64,000 bases of DNA from Pratylenchus scribneri (GCA_030063045.1 JAQSEB010000223.1:1-64000); one strand, 5' to 3'; positions 48,201 to 57,490 are shown, counted from the first letter of the stretch. Program-made: numbers and translations. The notes: generated by a model not told the origin, from the sequence alone.

Positions 48201-48555
48201 CCTATTTTAAATTTTATGAAATCCAGGCTTTAAAAAAAGTTACATATCTTTTAGTGGAATAAACCCGAATTTGTTTGTTCGAAGAAAATCTGCTTATTTT
48301 ACAAATTATTTTAGCCTTTCAAAAACAATTAGAATTAGCCAATTTTTAGAGGACATTTAGGGCTTTCAAATGGCATATCGCCTTCCTGAATTGGTTACTT
48401 CCTTCTCGAGATATGGCCAAAAGAATGGCCCTATCAATATTTTATTTATGATTTATTTTTGCCTAATTTTTCCTATTTTTTCAGTAATTATGATCAAGGC
48501 CATGGATCGACTTCGCTTTTTCAACATTTTGGATGCTCGACTTGAATCTGCCTAA
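36209..48555 (+). CDS. cdc-45: CDC45 replication initiation factor (CMG helicase subunit)
   Basis: Core subunit of the CDC45-MCM-GINS helicase, nuclear. Exons: 36209-36262, 36309-36368, 37120-37281, 37325-37558, 37872-38117, 38170-38187, 38591-38719, 39597-39700, 39763-39894, 39994-40192, 40923-41159, 41763-41843, 47756-47854, 47907-47950, 48005-48078, 48485-48555. Landmarks: VLVIVNTDVDALCATAIL near the N terminus (DHH-like fold), an acidic tract (EEEEESSDEDEEEGDEYE) plus a basic patch (KRPKRRRR), SWYAAPVSVFLLELAHELGK, LGYTAGYNAVDFARVI, and a C terminus MDRLRFFNILDARLESA. Phases agree throughout. One exon is only 18 bp. The donor of exon 38591-38719 is also the target duplication of a transposable element. 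The 5.9-kb intron after 41843 holds four antisense genes. Confidence 0.96.
36383..37068. repeat. CAACTTGACGCC-family foldback split by a second foldback element
   Basis: The outer repeat begins CCAACTTGACACCGATTAAA and ends GTCAAGTTGG. Inside, a second foldback at about 36438-36783 has arms CTATCCCCAAAGATGGAC and their inverse, with a GC-rich core at 36490-36600. In the second CDC45 intron. The acceptor CTTCTTCAG at 37119 lies only about 50 bp beyond. Confidence 0.65.
37575..37860. repeat. 60-bp tandem repeat with AAACCGGTTT core, CDC45 intron
   Basis: Five units of about 60 bp, each with TTAAACCGGTTTAAAAACC and CAATTGGCCATAAATTGGG. Opposite orientation to the array at 9960-10345. It fills nearly all of the intron between the acidic exon and exon 37872-38117. 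Confidence 0.85.
38210..38530. repeat. Foldback repeat of the TCTCGAGAAGGAAG family, CDC45 copy
   Basis: Starts GGGCCATTCATTTGGCCATA, then TCTCGAGAAGGAAGTAACC; the right arm ends GGGCCAAATGAACGG. It occupies the intron after the 18-bp exon. Confidence 0.7.
38728..39346. mobile_element. Non-autonomous hAT-like foldback element, copy 2
   Basis: A 619-bp foldback with ends GGCAAAGGTGCAGAATTGTG and the inverse CACAATTCTGCACGTTTGCC. A perfect 8-bp target duplication GTAAATTG lies at 38720-38727 and 39347-39354. Internally it shares GATTCCTCTCGA and GATATCTTGCCATCTT with copy 1. It is inserted directly at the CDC45 exon end (38719), so the left duplication is the 5' splice site itself. Confidence 0.88.
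40370..40770. repeat. Two tRNA-derived (SINE-like) repeats about 300 bp apart
   Basis: A-box-like TAGCCAATATGGTAAGAGG (40690) and B-box-like GAGTTCGAATCCCACCATGG (40731), with a parallel copy having GAAGGTTCGAATCCTATC (40423). Both are followed by the same ATGGTCAAATAATTTTTTT tail. In the CDC45 intron before exon 40923-41159. Confidence 0.6.
41225..41640. repeat. 47-bp minisatellite element, copy 7
   Basis: Five units with both arms (left TCCCACACATTCACAAACCA; right arm degraded around 41580-41690). In a CDC45 intron. Confidence 0.85.
42260..42631 (-). CDS. GFRP-like protein (GTP cyclohydrolase I feedback regulator), nested copy 1
   Basis: Three exons: 42631-42575, 42528-42363, 42318-42260, giving 93 residues. 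It starts MPVSHVIVWT and ends with MSSSEGQTSWVKGKQ. GFRP binds GTP cyclohydrolase I and couples tetrahydrobiopterin synthesis to phenylalanine and BH4 levels. Shared with GFRP: length (about 84 residues), an MP-start beta strand, the C-terminal helix/strand pattern VLNEFSKNGYSILGM, and a final GQT-x-x-W stretch. It lies antisense within the large CDC45 intron. It is the most diverged of the four copies (RAESETGRG insertion). The family call is by eye. Confidence 0.72.
43768..44149 (-). CDS. GFRP-like protein, nested copy 2
   Basis: Exons 44149-44084, 44039-43880, 43832-43768; 96 residues. It starts MPVLHVIVWTNGCGSQRYDL and has VEDAANQFQAKP, FQVLNQFAKMGYSILGM and a C terminus QTSWVLGKQV. Exon boundaries and phases (0, then 1) match copy 1. 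The first exon is longest here (22 codons), so the copies vary mainly at the end of exon 1 and in the middle loop. The 3' flank shares AAAATGCGAAATGCAAT with the other copies, showing that the duplication unit is larger than the coding region. Confidence 0.75.
44891..45224 (-). CDS. GFRP-like protein, nested copy 3
   Basis: Exons 45224-45177, 45132-44991, 44943-44891; 80 residues. It starts MPVSHVIIWTNDRIEG and has VEDAANQFQAKPKGPSE, FRVLNQFSKMGYSILGM and a C terminus QTSWVMGKPE. The second intron begins with GC (GCAAGT) instead of GT; the corresponding donors of copies 2 and 4 read GTAAGT. The GC-AG class is a known functional minority, so this does not imply a dead gene. Confidence 0.75.
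45535..45885. repeat. Tandem duplication between GFRP copies 3 and 4
   Basis: A segment of about 190-200 bp occurs twice (starting GGCCAGGAAAATGGG near 45536 and 45735). Both carry ATGATCGCCAGACGGGGGTG and GGGTGATTT-GCGATGCCACA. The proline-rich minus-strand frames over it are mirrored between copies and look non-coding. Confidence 0.75.
46483..46828 (-). CDS. GFRP-like protein, nested copy 4
   Basis: Exons 46828-46778, 46728-46584, 46535-46483; 82 residues. It starts MPVSHVIVWTDATCN and has MEDGANQFRARPQVPG, FQVLDQFSKMGYSILGM and a C terminus ITKWVMGKQV. All splice sites are canonical. It is closest to the 3' end of the intron; copies are spaced about 1.1-1.6 kb apart and all point the same way. 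Confidence 0.75.
46829..47755. other. CDC45 large intron, last part, with a degenerate tRNA-like sequence
   Basis: 46860-47200 repeats sequence seen around the other GFRP copies (CGAAATGGCAAAAATAATGTG-type). At about 47603-47660 there is a tRNA-like A box (TTAGCGCAGTTGGTAATGGG) and B box (TCTCGGGTTCGATTCCAC) 35-40 bp apart, but the flanks do not pair into an acceptor stem. It is most likely a tRNA pseudogene or SINE head. Confidence 0.45.
48105..48440. repeat. Foldback repeat of the TCTCGAGAAGGAAG family, last CDC45 intron
   Basis: Starts TTATGGCCATCTTTTTGCC and ends TCTCGAGATATGGCCAAAAG. It fills the last CDC45 intron (48079-48484), about 26 bp from the donor. Confidence 0.7.
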
Positions 48556-48798
48556 TACTTTTCCTCACAAAATTTTCAATTTCTTCACTGCCAATATTAA
48601 AAATTTAATTAATTTAAAATCTCAAAAAAATTCCACGGGAACTTTTTAATTTATTTCCATTCTCTCAAGAATAAAAAATTTTAAATACAATTTTATTAAT
48701 TTTTTTATTAATTTTTAAGGCTTTTTAAGCCGATTTAATTATTTTTAATTTATTTTTTAATTTAATTTATATTTTATTTTCATTTAAATTAGCAAAAA

Positions 48799-49488
48799 AT
48801 GGCAACAAATTCAATTATTAAGCCGGCAGAATGGCTAAAACTCTACAAAGAATTACAAAAGGCTGGCCGCCAATTTCCACAATATAGCTATCGGCATTTT
48901 GCCCGGAGGCGAATTCGTGACTATTTTGAGCTGTACAGAGGCCAACAAAATACAGTGGAAAATGAACGATGGAATGAATTATACAAGGCAATAAATTTAT
49001 ACATTTTTTAATTTAAATAATTTTCCTTTAATTTTAGGAGGCTCAATCCACATTGGTGAGTCATTCATTTTTGGGGGACCCAACTTGACGCCATTTATTA
49101 TAACTTTAAATTAGTTCAGAATTGAAGAAGATCTACCCAAAAAATCATTTAAAATGACTTTATTTTTACTCTGGATTTGCTAACTTTTAGTGATTTTTAG
49201 GGCAGAATTCCATCAATTCTGAACCAATTTAAATAAAATTAATTTCATTTGGTAGCCAAAAGTCTGCTCTTTAATTTGTTAGCAAAAATCATCAAAATTT
49301 GGTTCTGTTCTTAATGAATTATTTTACACGGCGCCAAATTAGGCTGCTGCTCCACATTTTTTGGGGGAAAAATTGGCATAAATTATTCCACCTTTTAATT
49401 TTAGGTGACAATTAAAAGGCAGGCCACAATTTCTTCGCTTTTCCCGCATCGACCATTGGTTATTGAAGGCGACAAGAAGAATGGATGA
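48799..49488 (+). CDS. lyrm-4: ISD11 / LYRM4, LYR-motif Fe-S cluster biogenesis protein
   Basis: Mitochondrial matrix partner that stabilises the cysteine desulfurase NFS1 for Fe-S cluster assembly. Exons 48799-48987, 49038-49055 (18 bp), 49405-49488; 96 residues. The LYR-type motif appears as LKLYKELQKAGRQFPQYSYR, followed by ARRRIRDYFE, then VTIKRQATISSLFP and LVIEGDKK. Length and spacing match ISD11. Here the motif reads LYK in place of LYR. The first intron starts with GC (GCAATA); no GT alternative nearby keeps the frame into the 18-bp exon. The second intron contains a CAACTTGACGCC-family foldback (about 49070-49345). It starts about 240 bp after CDC45, same strand. Confidence 0.9.
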
Positions 49489-50344
49489 GATTAATTTGAA
49501 TTTTTGATTGATGAATGGATAAAGAAAAGGAGAATATTCGAAAAATTAATTCTGATCATTGATCATTTTATAGTTTATTTTATTTTTACCGAATAAATTA
49601 TTCCGTTAATAATTTTATGTGAAATATTCATTTTAATGCAAATATTTGAATCTTGTCATTAAAGCTTCCTTCCATAATTGTGTATCGATGGATTTTGATT
49701 GATTTCAGCGGGAATATATGATCGCATAAAATGGAGAGTTCACTTAAAGCCAGAGGATTTTGTTGTGTGCCAAAATGCTTTTAATGAAAATTGCCATTTG
49801 TGCAAGATACAGAGGTCATTTCTACTTGATGAATTCTCCAGGTACTTAAAGAAGCCGATTTTGTTCAGCCAATGGGGTGGGGGGGGGGGGGGGTGGCAGA
49901 TTTGCTGCCTTCAATATTTCCCTCTCGGGGAATTGGCCAAATAGGTTTAAAAAAAGCTCCAAATGATAGTTCAGAAAGTGCCCAACCACAAATGATCAAA
50001 AAGGATGGCGAATAAAAGGGACTTTAAGTTTCTATAAACCCTTAAAAAATATTGAAATTGGAATAAAAACAATAATTTATTTAAAAATGTGATTTGATAA
50101 ATTTATGAAATCAAAATTGCAGGCAGGATGAAGCCGAATAAAGTGATGTAATGATAAAGGGGAGATCTCATTATTAAAAAGGCACGCGCATACTTTTAGG
50201 GAGAGAATAAAGTAATTGGATTTTATTAATAAATAAATAAATGGAATGAATGTTTGTCATAATTTGTCAATGTTGGAATTCTGTTGGAATTCTGTTTTCT
50301 ACGCTTAATTTTATTTTATCCATCCTCCATCCAAACCAATCAAA
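49489..50344. other. Intergenic region after LYRM4
   Basis: Contains an open plus-strand stretch (about 49710-49944) after a good acceptor (TTGATTTCAG) with a cysteine-containing segment CQNAFNENCHLCKIQRSFLL, then a run of 12-13 G. No partner exon or domain was identified; it may be an exon of a lost or unrecognised gene. The rest is AT-rich with no supported feature. Confidence 0.3.
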
Positions 50345-52978
50345 TCAATAACGAGGACGCTTGACGGCGATGGCACGTTTCTTAATTGGGGTCGGACGCA
50401 TGGTGGCGATGGCACGTTTCTTAATTGGGGTCGGACGCATGGTGGCGATGGCACGTTTCTTAATTGGGGTCGGACGCATGGTGGCGATGGCACGTTTCTT
50501 AATTGGGGTCGGACGCATGGTGGCGATGGCACGTTTCTTAATTGGGGTCGGACGCATGGTGGCGATGGCACGTTTCTTAATTGGGGTCGGACGCATGGTG
50601 GCGATGGCACGTTTCTTAATTGGGGTCGGACGCATGGTGGCGATGACACGTTTCTTAATTGGGGTCGGACGCATGGTGGCGATGGCACGTTTCTTAATTG
50701 GGGTCGGACGCATGGTGGCGATGGCACGTTTCTTAATTGGGGTCGGACGCATGGTGGCGATGGCACGTTTCTTAATTGGGGTCGGACGCATGGTGGCGAT
50801 GACACGTTTCTTAATTGGGGTCGGACGCATGGTGGCGATGGCACGTTTCTTAATTGGGTTCGACGGAATGGCCGAACCCTTAATTTATTTTTTTTATATA
50901 ATTTAAAAAGAATTAAAAAAATTACCTTGTGTTTTGCAGCGTTTCGCTTCACAACAGGTGACTTTCCTCCTTTCTTCGCTGATTTAGCCTTCTTTGCCTT
51001 CGGCTCAATTGGATTTTCCATTTCGTATTCTTTGATGATGTCAAGATGAGACAGAGATTCGCGCGGCTCCCAAGTGTTCCTTTTAATATAAAATAATTAA
51101 AAATATATTTACCGAAAAATTACCAAAAAATGTTTTTTTTTAAAACTACAACTTAGTTTTTGACTTCTAATAAATCAGCCACCGATTTTAGACCCTACAA
51201 ATTTTATACCAATTTGTAGATCTCATCGAGACGCATCGAATGGTATATAATTTGTCATGGTTTGTTCAAAATTAAAGGATTTTAAACCGTTTAAACCATA
51301 ATTTCCAGTTTTGTGGTTTTAAACCACTTTAATTTTGTGCCAAAACCATGACATTTTATATACCATTCAATGCATTTCGATGACATCTACAAAATGGTAT
51401 AAGGTTTGTAGGGTTTAAAACCGGTTTCTGATTTATTAGAATGCAAAAGCTAAGTTTTGGGTAAAAAATTATTACCAGCTTTCATCATATCCCAGCCATT
51501 TGACGCGATACTCAATTTTGCCATTCTTCTTGACTTTTCGGTCCAGAACACTTTCCACCGTGAATTCCTCTTCCTCATTGTCTTCATCTTCTTCATCTTC
51601 CTCATCATCATCTTCCTCACCTTGTTCTTCCTTCATTTTCTTCTCATATTCCTTAAACACTTTCAAATGTTGGGGCTTTTTCGCGGCTCCCAAGTATCTT
51701 AATTTAGAAAATTAAAAATAAATGAGTGGCATTTTTTTGCCGAAAAATCATTCTTTTGTCGAAAGTTTAATAACTAGTTAGTATTAGTACTTTATCCTAG
51801 ACCCCTTAAAACTTTTTTACCAATTTTATAGAGCTCATCGAGACGCGTCGATTGATGTATAGTTTGTCGGAGTCTGGTTCAAAACCAAAAGAGTTTCAAA
51901 CCAAAAACCAAAATAGGATTTAAATGGTTTAATACTTTGAATTTTGGTCAAACCGTGACAAATTATATACCAATCGATGCGTCTCGATGAGATCTATAAA
52001 AATGGTATAATGTAAGATTTGTTTGGTCTAATAAAACCGGTTTCTGATTTATTAGAAATCAAAAACTAATAGTATCCAAAATATGTATAATTTTTAAAAT
52101 TATAATCAAAGCCAACTCCATTTTGGCCCATAGCCTTGCCATTTCACCTTTAATAATTATTAAAAAAATATTTAGATGGTTTTTAATTTTAGCTACCAAA
52201 AATTTCTCCGCTCCATCCTTCAGAACTTTCTTCTCCACAATTTTCTCAGCAACCGTCCATTTCCGGCCATAGCCCTTCCATTTCACCTTTAATATTAAAA
52301 AATATTTGTATTGTTTTTTTTTACTCATTTTATTATACCAAATATTTCTCCGCTTTGTTATTCTCCTTGCGCTTCTATAATTTAAAATATTTAAAATTTT
52401 GGCATAATATTAATTTTTATCGACAAGGGACTTTAGGCATCTCGGCCACTAGGGTCTCAATAATTTTGGCGAGACATAGTTCATCAGCCAATTAACCAAT
52501 TTAAATGATCTAAAGTACATTTAATAGCCCTAAGTATTGGCTATCCAATGATTTATTGTTCATCCAAAAATGTAAAGTTTTGGCCAAGATGTGGCCAAAA
52601 ACATAGAAAAATCGCCTTTGTTTTTGTATTGATGGCCATATATTGGCCAAAACTTTATATTTTTGGATGTTCAATACATATACCAATTTTTAGCCAACAC
52701 TTAGAGCTATAAAATACACTTTAGAACATTTAAATTGGTTAATTAGCTAATGAGCTATAGCTCCTCAAAATTTACTGAGAACCGATACGCTAATGACCCC
52801 AACCGTTAATTTTTTAAACCTTGAAATTCTGGACCAAATTCGGGAAGACTTCTTCAACTTTTGCTGCCGCCATCCAAGTTTCCTTGATTGACACCAAATA
52901 TTCGTGTTCGCCCTCTTCATTAACGCGCTCGTCCAGAATGCCATCATCATTCACGGCATCTTTGTTTACCGTGGTCAT
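50345..52978 (-). CDS. Multi-chromodomain protein with C-terminal 13-residue basic repeats
   Basis: Probable nuclear chromatin-binding protein. Exons 52978-52820, 52374-52339, 52286-52197, 52147-52117, 51697-51476, 51079-50926, 50878-50345; about 408 residues. Chromo-like units: a divergent N-terminal one ([20 protein letters not shown]), partial ones ([26 protein letters not shown] then [10 protein letters not shown]), and a full one ([49 protein letters not shown]). An acidic tract ([18 protein letters not shown]) precedes the full domain and a Lys-rich linker follows it. The last exon encodes about 13 repeats of [13 protein letters not shown], ending VKRPRY. Exon 51697-51476 is one base short of frame; the break is at a 5-A run just after TWEPR, so this is a base-call error or a real lesion. 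It is not assignable to a named chromodomain family. Confidence 0.75.
50360..50872 (-). repeat. 39-bp coding minisatellite
   Basis: About 13 near-identical 39-bp units (GGCACGTTTCTTAATTGGGG...). Because 39 is a multiple of 3, all units keep frame on the minus strand and also stay open in other frames. Two units carry the same Ala-to-Val change (GATGACACG) at 50643 and 50799, exactly four units apart, which suggests duplication of a four-unit block. Confidence 0.95.
51170..51440. repeat. Foldback element with CTAATAAATCAG ends
   Basis: Left end GACTTCTAATAAATCAGCC, then GATTTTAGACCCTACAAA; the right end is the inverse (TTTGTAGGG, then GATTTATTAGAA). It contains TCATCGAGACGCATCGAATG and its inverse. 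In the chromodomain gene intron. Relatives are at 51770-52065, 53095-53405 and 62480-62715. Confidence 0.7.
51770..52075. repeat. Foldback element, second copy in the chromodomain gene
   Basis: Contains GATCCTAGACCCC-like and GGTCTAATAAAACCGGTTT-like arms, plus CTCATCGAGACGCGTCGA and its inverse GACGCGTCTCG-type arm (51978-51990). It mixes the arms seen at 5324-5732 and 51170-51440. Confidence 0.6.
52440..52795. repeat. Foldback repeat with TTGGCTATCCAATGAT motif
   Basis: Inverted arms around 52500-52570 and 52670-52740 (AAATGATCTAAAGTACATTT, then TTGGCTATCCAATGA). Similar motifs recur three or more times in 63050-63660. In the first intron of the chromodomain gene. Confidence 0.55.
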
Positions 52979-55482
52979 TTATATTTTCCCAGAGCAATTT
53001 GTATGGATTTTCTATAAAAAATAAGGATGAATGCTTGGAAAAATGGTTTTAGGGCAATTTAAAAATGAGAAAATATTTTTTTGCCCATAAATCTGTTTTT
53101 GTTGGATAACTTTTTAGTGCTTAATCCTCGACCCCCAAACCTTATATTTATCCAATTTATAGAGCTCATCGAAACGCATCGATTGATATATAGTTTGTTT
53201 GGGTTTGGTTCAAAACTAAAAGAGTTATAAACCAAAAATCAGATATGGTTTAGACGGTTTAATACTTTGAATTTTGGCCAAATCCCGACAAATTATAACT
53301 TAAACGACGCGTCTCGAAGAGCTCTATAAATTGGGTAAATATAAGGTTTGGGGGTCTAGGATAAAACCACTAAAATGTTATCCAACAAAAACTGATTTGT
53401 GGACAAAAAATTGGAACCCATTCAAAAATATATTGACTAATGACTATTATAGTTGGACAAATTGAACGAAATTAATTTATCATTTATTGAAAGGAATTTG
53501 AGAAATGGAATGTGAAATGGAGATAATAGAAGGAAGGGAAATAGGGGAAGAAAAATGCGAATCAATAGAGGGAAATGGGTTTATGGCCACAGAGATGTGG
53601 ACAATTCACACAAGCCAAAGAAGTAGGGAAGAGGAAAGAGAAGGAATCAGTAAATTATATATTAAATTCTAAGGAATAAATTTGTTAAAATTATTTAAAA
53701 AAGGCAAAATTAAAAATCAGAACAGGCGGAATTTACAAAATGATATCAAGCTTAGATGTAATTGTCTTCGGTTTGGCTTTTGCCCGCTTTCTGCTAATCT
53801 TGAATGAGCCTGCAATGAAGGATTTTATTTTTCCATTTGTATCTTTTTGGGCATATGCGCCAAAAATTTTGAACAGAACAATAATAAAAACATAAACATA
53901 ATCCGATGAAAAAATTATATTTTTATGATTATGCATTTTGTGAACACTAAATATCGTAAATTAAAATGTGTCTTCTTTTCAAAATATTGTGAATAAAAAA
54001 GTGCTTTTTCCGTGTTGATAAAATTGTCAGTTGTTGGTGCCGTTTTTTTAGTCATCTTTTCTCAAATAATTATTACAAACTTTAAAAATTTTATACTATT
54101 TAAGAGAGCTCTTTCTTCTCTACAAAATGATACCAAAATTATTAGAAATGATTCAATTTAAAGAATATGATCAAATGCGCCCATTTCCTGCTGATAAAAT
54201 TGTCATTTGTCAATTGTCACCCAACGGCAGCATTCACTGTTCACTTATATTCTTTTTATATTTCTTTTCTTCAATTACAGTATTTCACTCGTTCTTAGTT
54301 CTCAGTCAGACAAAAGCAAAAAATAGGATGGAGAGCTTTTTTTGTGCCCTAAAGGCAAATCAACCGTCAGGCGGAATTATTAAAAATCAGAACAGACGGA
54401 ATTATTAAAATCAGAACAGGCGGAATTATTAAAATCAGAACAGGCGGAATTATTAAAATCAGAACAGGCGGAATTATTAAAATCAGAACAGGCGGAATTA
54501 TTAAAATCAGAACAGGCGGAATTATTAAAATCAGAACAGGCGGAATTATTAAAATCAGAACAGGCGGAATTATTAAAATCAGAACAGGCGGAATTATTAA
54601 AATCAGAACAGGCGGAATTATTAAATCAGAACAGGCGGAATTATTAAAATCAGAACAGGCGGAATTATTAAAATCAGAACAACAGGCGGAATTATTAAAA
54701 TCAGAACAGGCGGAATTATTAAAATCAGAACAGGCGGAATTATTAAAATCAGAACAGGCGGAATTATTACAATCAGAACAGGCGGAATTATTAAAATCAG
54801 AACAGGCGGAATTATTAAAATCAGAACAGGCGGAATTATTCTAACCAGGCGGAATTATTCTAACCAGGCGGAATTATTCTAACCAGGCAGAATTAAATAC
54901 CTATATATTACTTAAGAGAACTCTTTCTTCCCTACAAAATGATATCAGATTACCAGAAATGGTTTAGTTTATGGGAAATTATGTTAAAAAAACAAATATA
55001 TATGTCTTTACTTTTGATTTTGATAAATGCCAATTGTGTATTCCTCCCCTAGGCATCATTCATTGCTTCCCACTTTTTCGTTTTTTCCTCATTTTTAGGA
55101 AAAAAGCGGACCCAGCACACAACTACCGATTATTAATCATTTAAAGCGATGGCATTTACATTTTATACTGAATTATTTCCGCTTTGAACTACATATGGAA
55201 TTCTTTCTAATAATTTACATTATTCCAACTCTGGTACAATTTATTTGGAGCAAGTACCCCAACCCCACCCCCCACACAGTTTGCGTGCGTATAGCACTTT
55301 TTCTTAAAAATTGTGTGAATGAAATGTGGGCGAATTCATCAAAAAATTTTTGGAACAATAATACAATATATTAATTTTAAGAATTAAACATTAATTTCTT
55401 CTTTTTTCCTCACTTCAATATTAATAATTTGTAAAAACTTTCATATTTTATTCATATTTTTAAGTTTTTAAATATTTTAAGA
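52979..55482. other. Intergenic region with a foldback, a minisatellite and a possible small secreted peptide frame
   Basis: 53095-53405 is a foldback with CTCATCGAAACGCATCGA arms. A minus-strand frame at 53936-53733 (67 codons) begins with a hydrophobic stretch (VYVFIIVLFKIFGAYA) that resembles a signal peptide and continues with a basic tail (KISRKRAKAKPKT); it has no family match. 54365-54893 is a minisatellite. 54100-54160 and 54905-54960 are similar to each other (GAGCTCTTTCTTCTCTACAA versus GAACTCTTTCTTCCCTACAA), indicating a local segment duplication. Confidence 0.4.
54365..54893. repeat. GGCGGAATTATT minisatellite, 24-bp form
   Basis: About 21 units of AGGCGGAATTATTAAAATCA with GAAC linker, ending in three units of the 19-bp form (ATTCTAACC). 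This transition within one array links the 24-bp and 19-bp versions. It lies about 600 bp upstream of the receptor gene. Confidence 0.92.
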
Positions 55483-56734
55483 ATGATTTGTGTTGGCTCA
55501 TTTTTGGCTTTTACCCTTTATGAATTGATCTCATTGCCACTTTATATTCGAATTATTTACATTTTAATAAAAAATTCAAAATTTCAAAATCCTTTTTATC
55601 GGCTAATTTATTTCAATGGAATTTTGGTAAATTAAAATTTTAAAAAGTAAAATTAATTAAATTAATATATTTTTTTTTAGGATGTTTGCCATTGTTTAAT
55701 TACAGATATTTTTTATCGACTTCCAATGTTCGGTCCGATGATTATTGAAATTTTGCCAATGGGCCCTTCTCGAATTATTAGTGCCATCATTGTCTGCTAT
55801 TTTTCGTTGATTTATCAAGTATTCTTCCTGCATATTGCCATTTCCTTCAACCGATTAACTGGCATATTTTTCCCATTCAAGCATAAAATTGTTGTTTTTT
55901 TAATGTCCGAAATTCAAATATAATATACTAAAAGATTTTCAGTTTTGGAAAAGATGGTGGCATTTGATACCCTCGATTGGTTTCTGCATTTCCATTGGCT
56001 TAACATTCCATCGAATATTTTCCATTGGCCAATTCTATCAAATGGATCAAAATTGTGGATTCATCCCAATCATTGTTCAATATGATTTTTACAGTGTAAA
56101 ATTTTGTTTTTGCCAAAAAATATTTATATTTATGTATTAATAATAATAATAATCAGATAAATCAAAATTTAATAACCGCGATTTTTGGTTCATTTTCACT
56201 CTTCTCCTGTATTACCATAAATGGAATAACATTGGCCAAAATTATTCAAAGGAAAAGAGCGAATAAAAATGGACAACAACAACAACAGCAGCAAAATTTT
56301 AAGACCGAAATTCATTTATTCATTATCTCCGCTTGGATGATGTTGTTCATGTGCATTTACATTGCTTACGAGGTGAATTTATTTATATATTTAAAATGTG
56401 CGCAAAATTATAAATTAATTCAAAAATGAAGATAATTCTTTGGGGCAGTCAAACTTGGTTTTCTTCAATTTTCCCAAATGATGATCCAAATCAGCGAAGT
56501 TGTTTTCTGCTTTCCCAACTTTCCTGGATTGAAGATTGTTTTTCACTGAGTCAACCTTGGGTCCTGATTCTGGCAAATAAATCAATTCGTTCAACAGCAT
56601 TGCCTTTTGGGAATAAAGGAAAACAGAAAAATAGCAGAAATCAACAAGCAAAAAGCCAACAAAATGGAGGAATTATTACGGTCATTCCAATGATACAAAA
56701 TAAAATTCATTGTATTTCATCAAAATCAATGTAA
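55483..56734 (+). CDS. Serpentine chemoreceptor, Srg/Srv type (7TM GPCR)
   Basis: Nematode-type chemosensory G-protein-coupled receptor, plasma membrane. Exons 55483-55626, 55681-55890, 55943-56095, 56157-56372, 56432-56734; 341 residues, all junctions in phase 0. Hydrophobic segments: LYELISLPLYIRIIYILI (TM1), a segment around FNGILDVCHCLITDIFY, IISAIIVCYFSLIYQVFFLH (TM3) followed by FNRLTGIFFPFKHK (the conserved NR-x-T/S-x-x-x-FP motif), HLIPSIGFCISIGLTF (TM4), LITAIFGSFSLFSC (TM5), LFIISAWMMLFMCIYIAY (TM6) and a final segment with LSQPWVLILANKSIRS (TM7). A Gln run (seven Q) sits in the third intracellular loop. Minisatellite arrays lie on both sides. Confidence 0.88.
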
Positions 56735-56889
56735 ATTTTGATAAATTTTTTTTCATATTTGGCTGCCATTTAATTCCGCACCTTACACTTGCAGTAACAT
56801 ACAAATATGAATTTGGATTTTTTGGGTTAAATTTTCCTTCTACTGGAGGAGGAATTGGAGTAATTATTAAAATCATTTTATTCTTGAAA

Positions 56890-57490
56890 TAAATCAGAAC
56901 AGGCGGAATTATTAAAATCAGAACAGGCGGAATTATTAAAATCAGAATAGGCGGAATTATTAAAATCAGAACAGGCGGAATTATTAAAATCAGAACAGGC
57001 GGAATTATTAAAATCAGAACAGGCGGAATTATTAAAATCAGAACAGGCGGAATTATTAAAATCAGAACAGGCGGAATTATTAAAATCAGAACAGGCGGAA
57101 TTATTAAAATCAGAACAGGCGGAATTATTAAAATCAGAATAGGCGGAATTATTAAAATCAGAACAGGCGGAATTATTAAAATCAGAACAGGCGGAATTAT
57201 TAAATCAGAACAGGCGGAATTATTAAAATCAGAACAGGCGGAATTATTAAAATCAGAACAGGCGGAATTATTAAAATCAGAACAGGCGGAATTATTAAAA
57301 TCAGAACAGGCGGAATTATTAAAATCAGAACAGGCGGAATTATTAAAATCAGAACAGGCGGAATTATTAAAATCAGAACAGGCGGAATTATTAAAATCAG
57401 AACAGGCGGAATTATTAAAATCAGAACAGGCGGAATTATTAAAATCAGAACAGGCGGAATTATTAAATCAGAACAGGCGGAATTATTCTA
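56890..57490. repeat. GGCGGAATTATT minisatellite, 24-bp form, downstream of the receptor
   Basis: About 25 near-identical 24-bp units, starting 155 bp after the receptor stop codon. Its right flank (57535-57590, GGTATTTCACTCGTTCTTTC) resembles the left flank of the 54365 array (AGTATTTCACTCGTTCTTAG near 54278), so array plus flank were duplicated around the receptor. Confidence 0.92.

Noticed and set aside
50361..50906. Long plus-strand repeat frame ([13 protein letters not shown] units)
   Set aside because: Antisense reading of the 39-bp minisatellite; the minus-strand frame has matching splice phase from the chromodomain exons.
50311..51021. 236-codon minus-strand frame through exon, intron and repeat ([13 protein letters not shown] units)
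   Set aside because: It reads through a GT-AG intron and shifts frame in the repeat; splicing at 50926/50878 keeps phase 0 and gives the [13 protein letters not shown] repeat.
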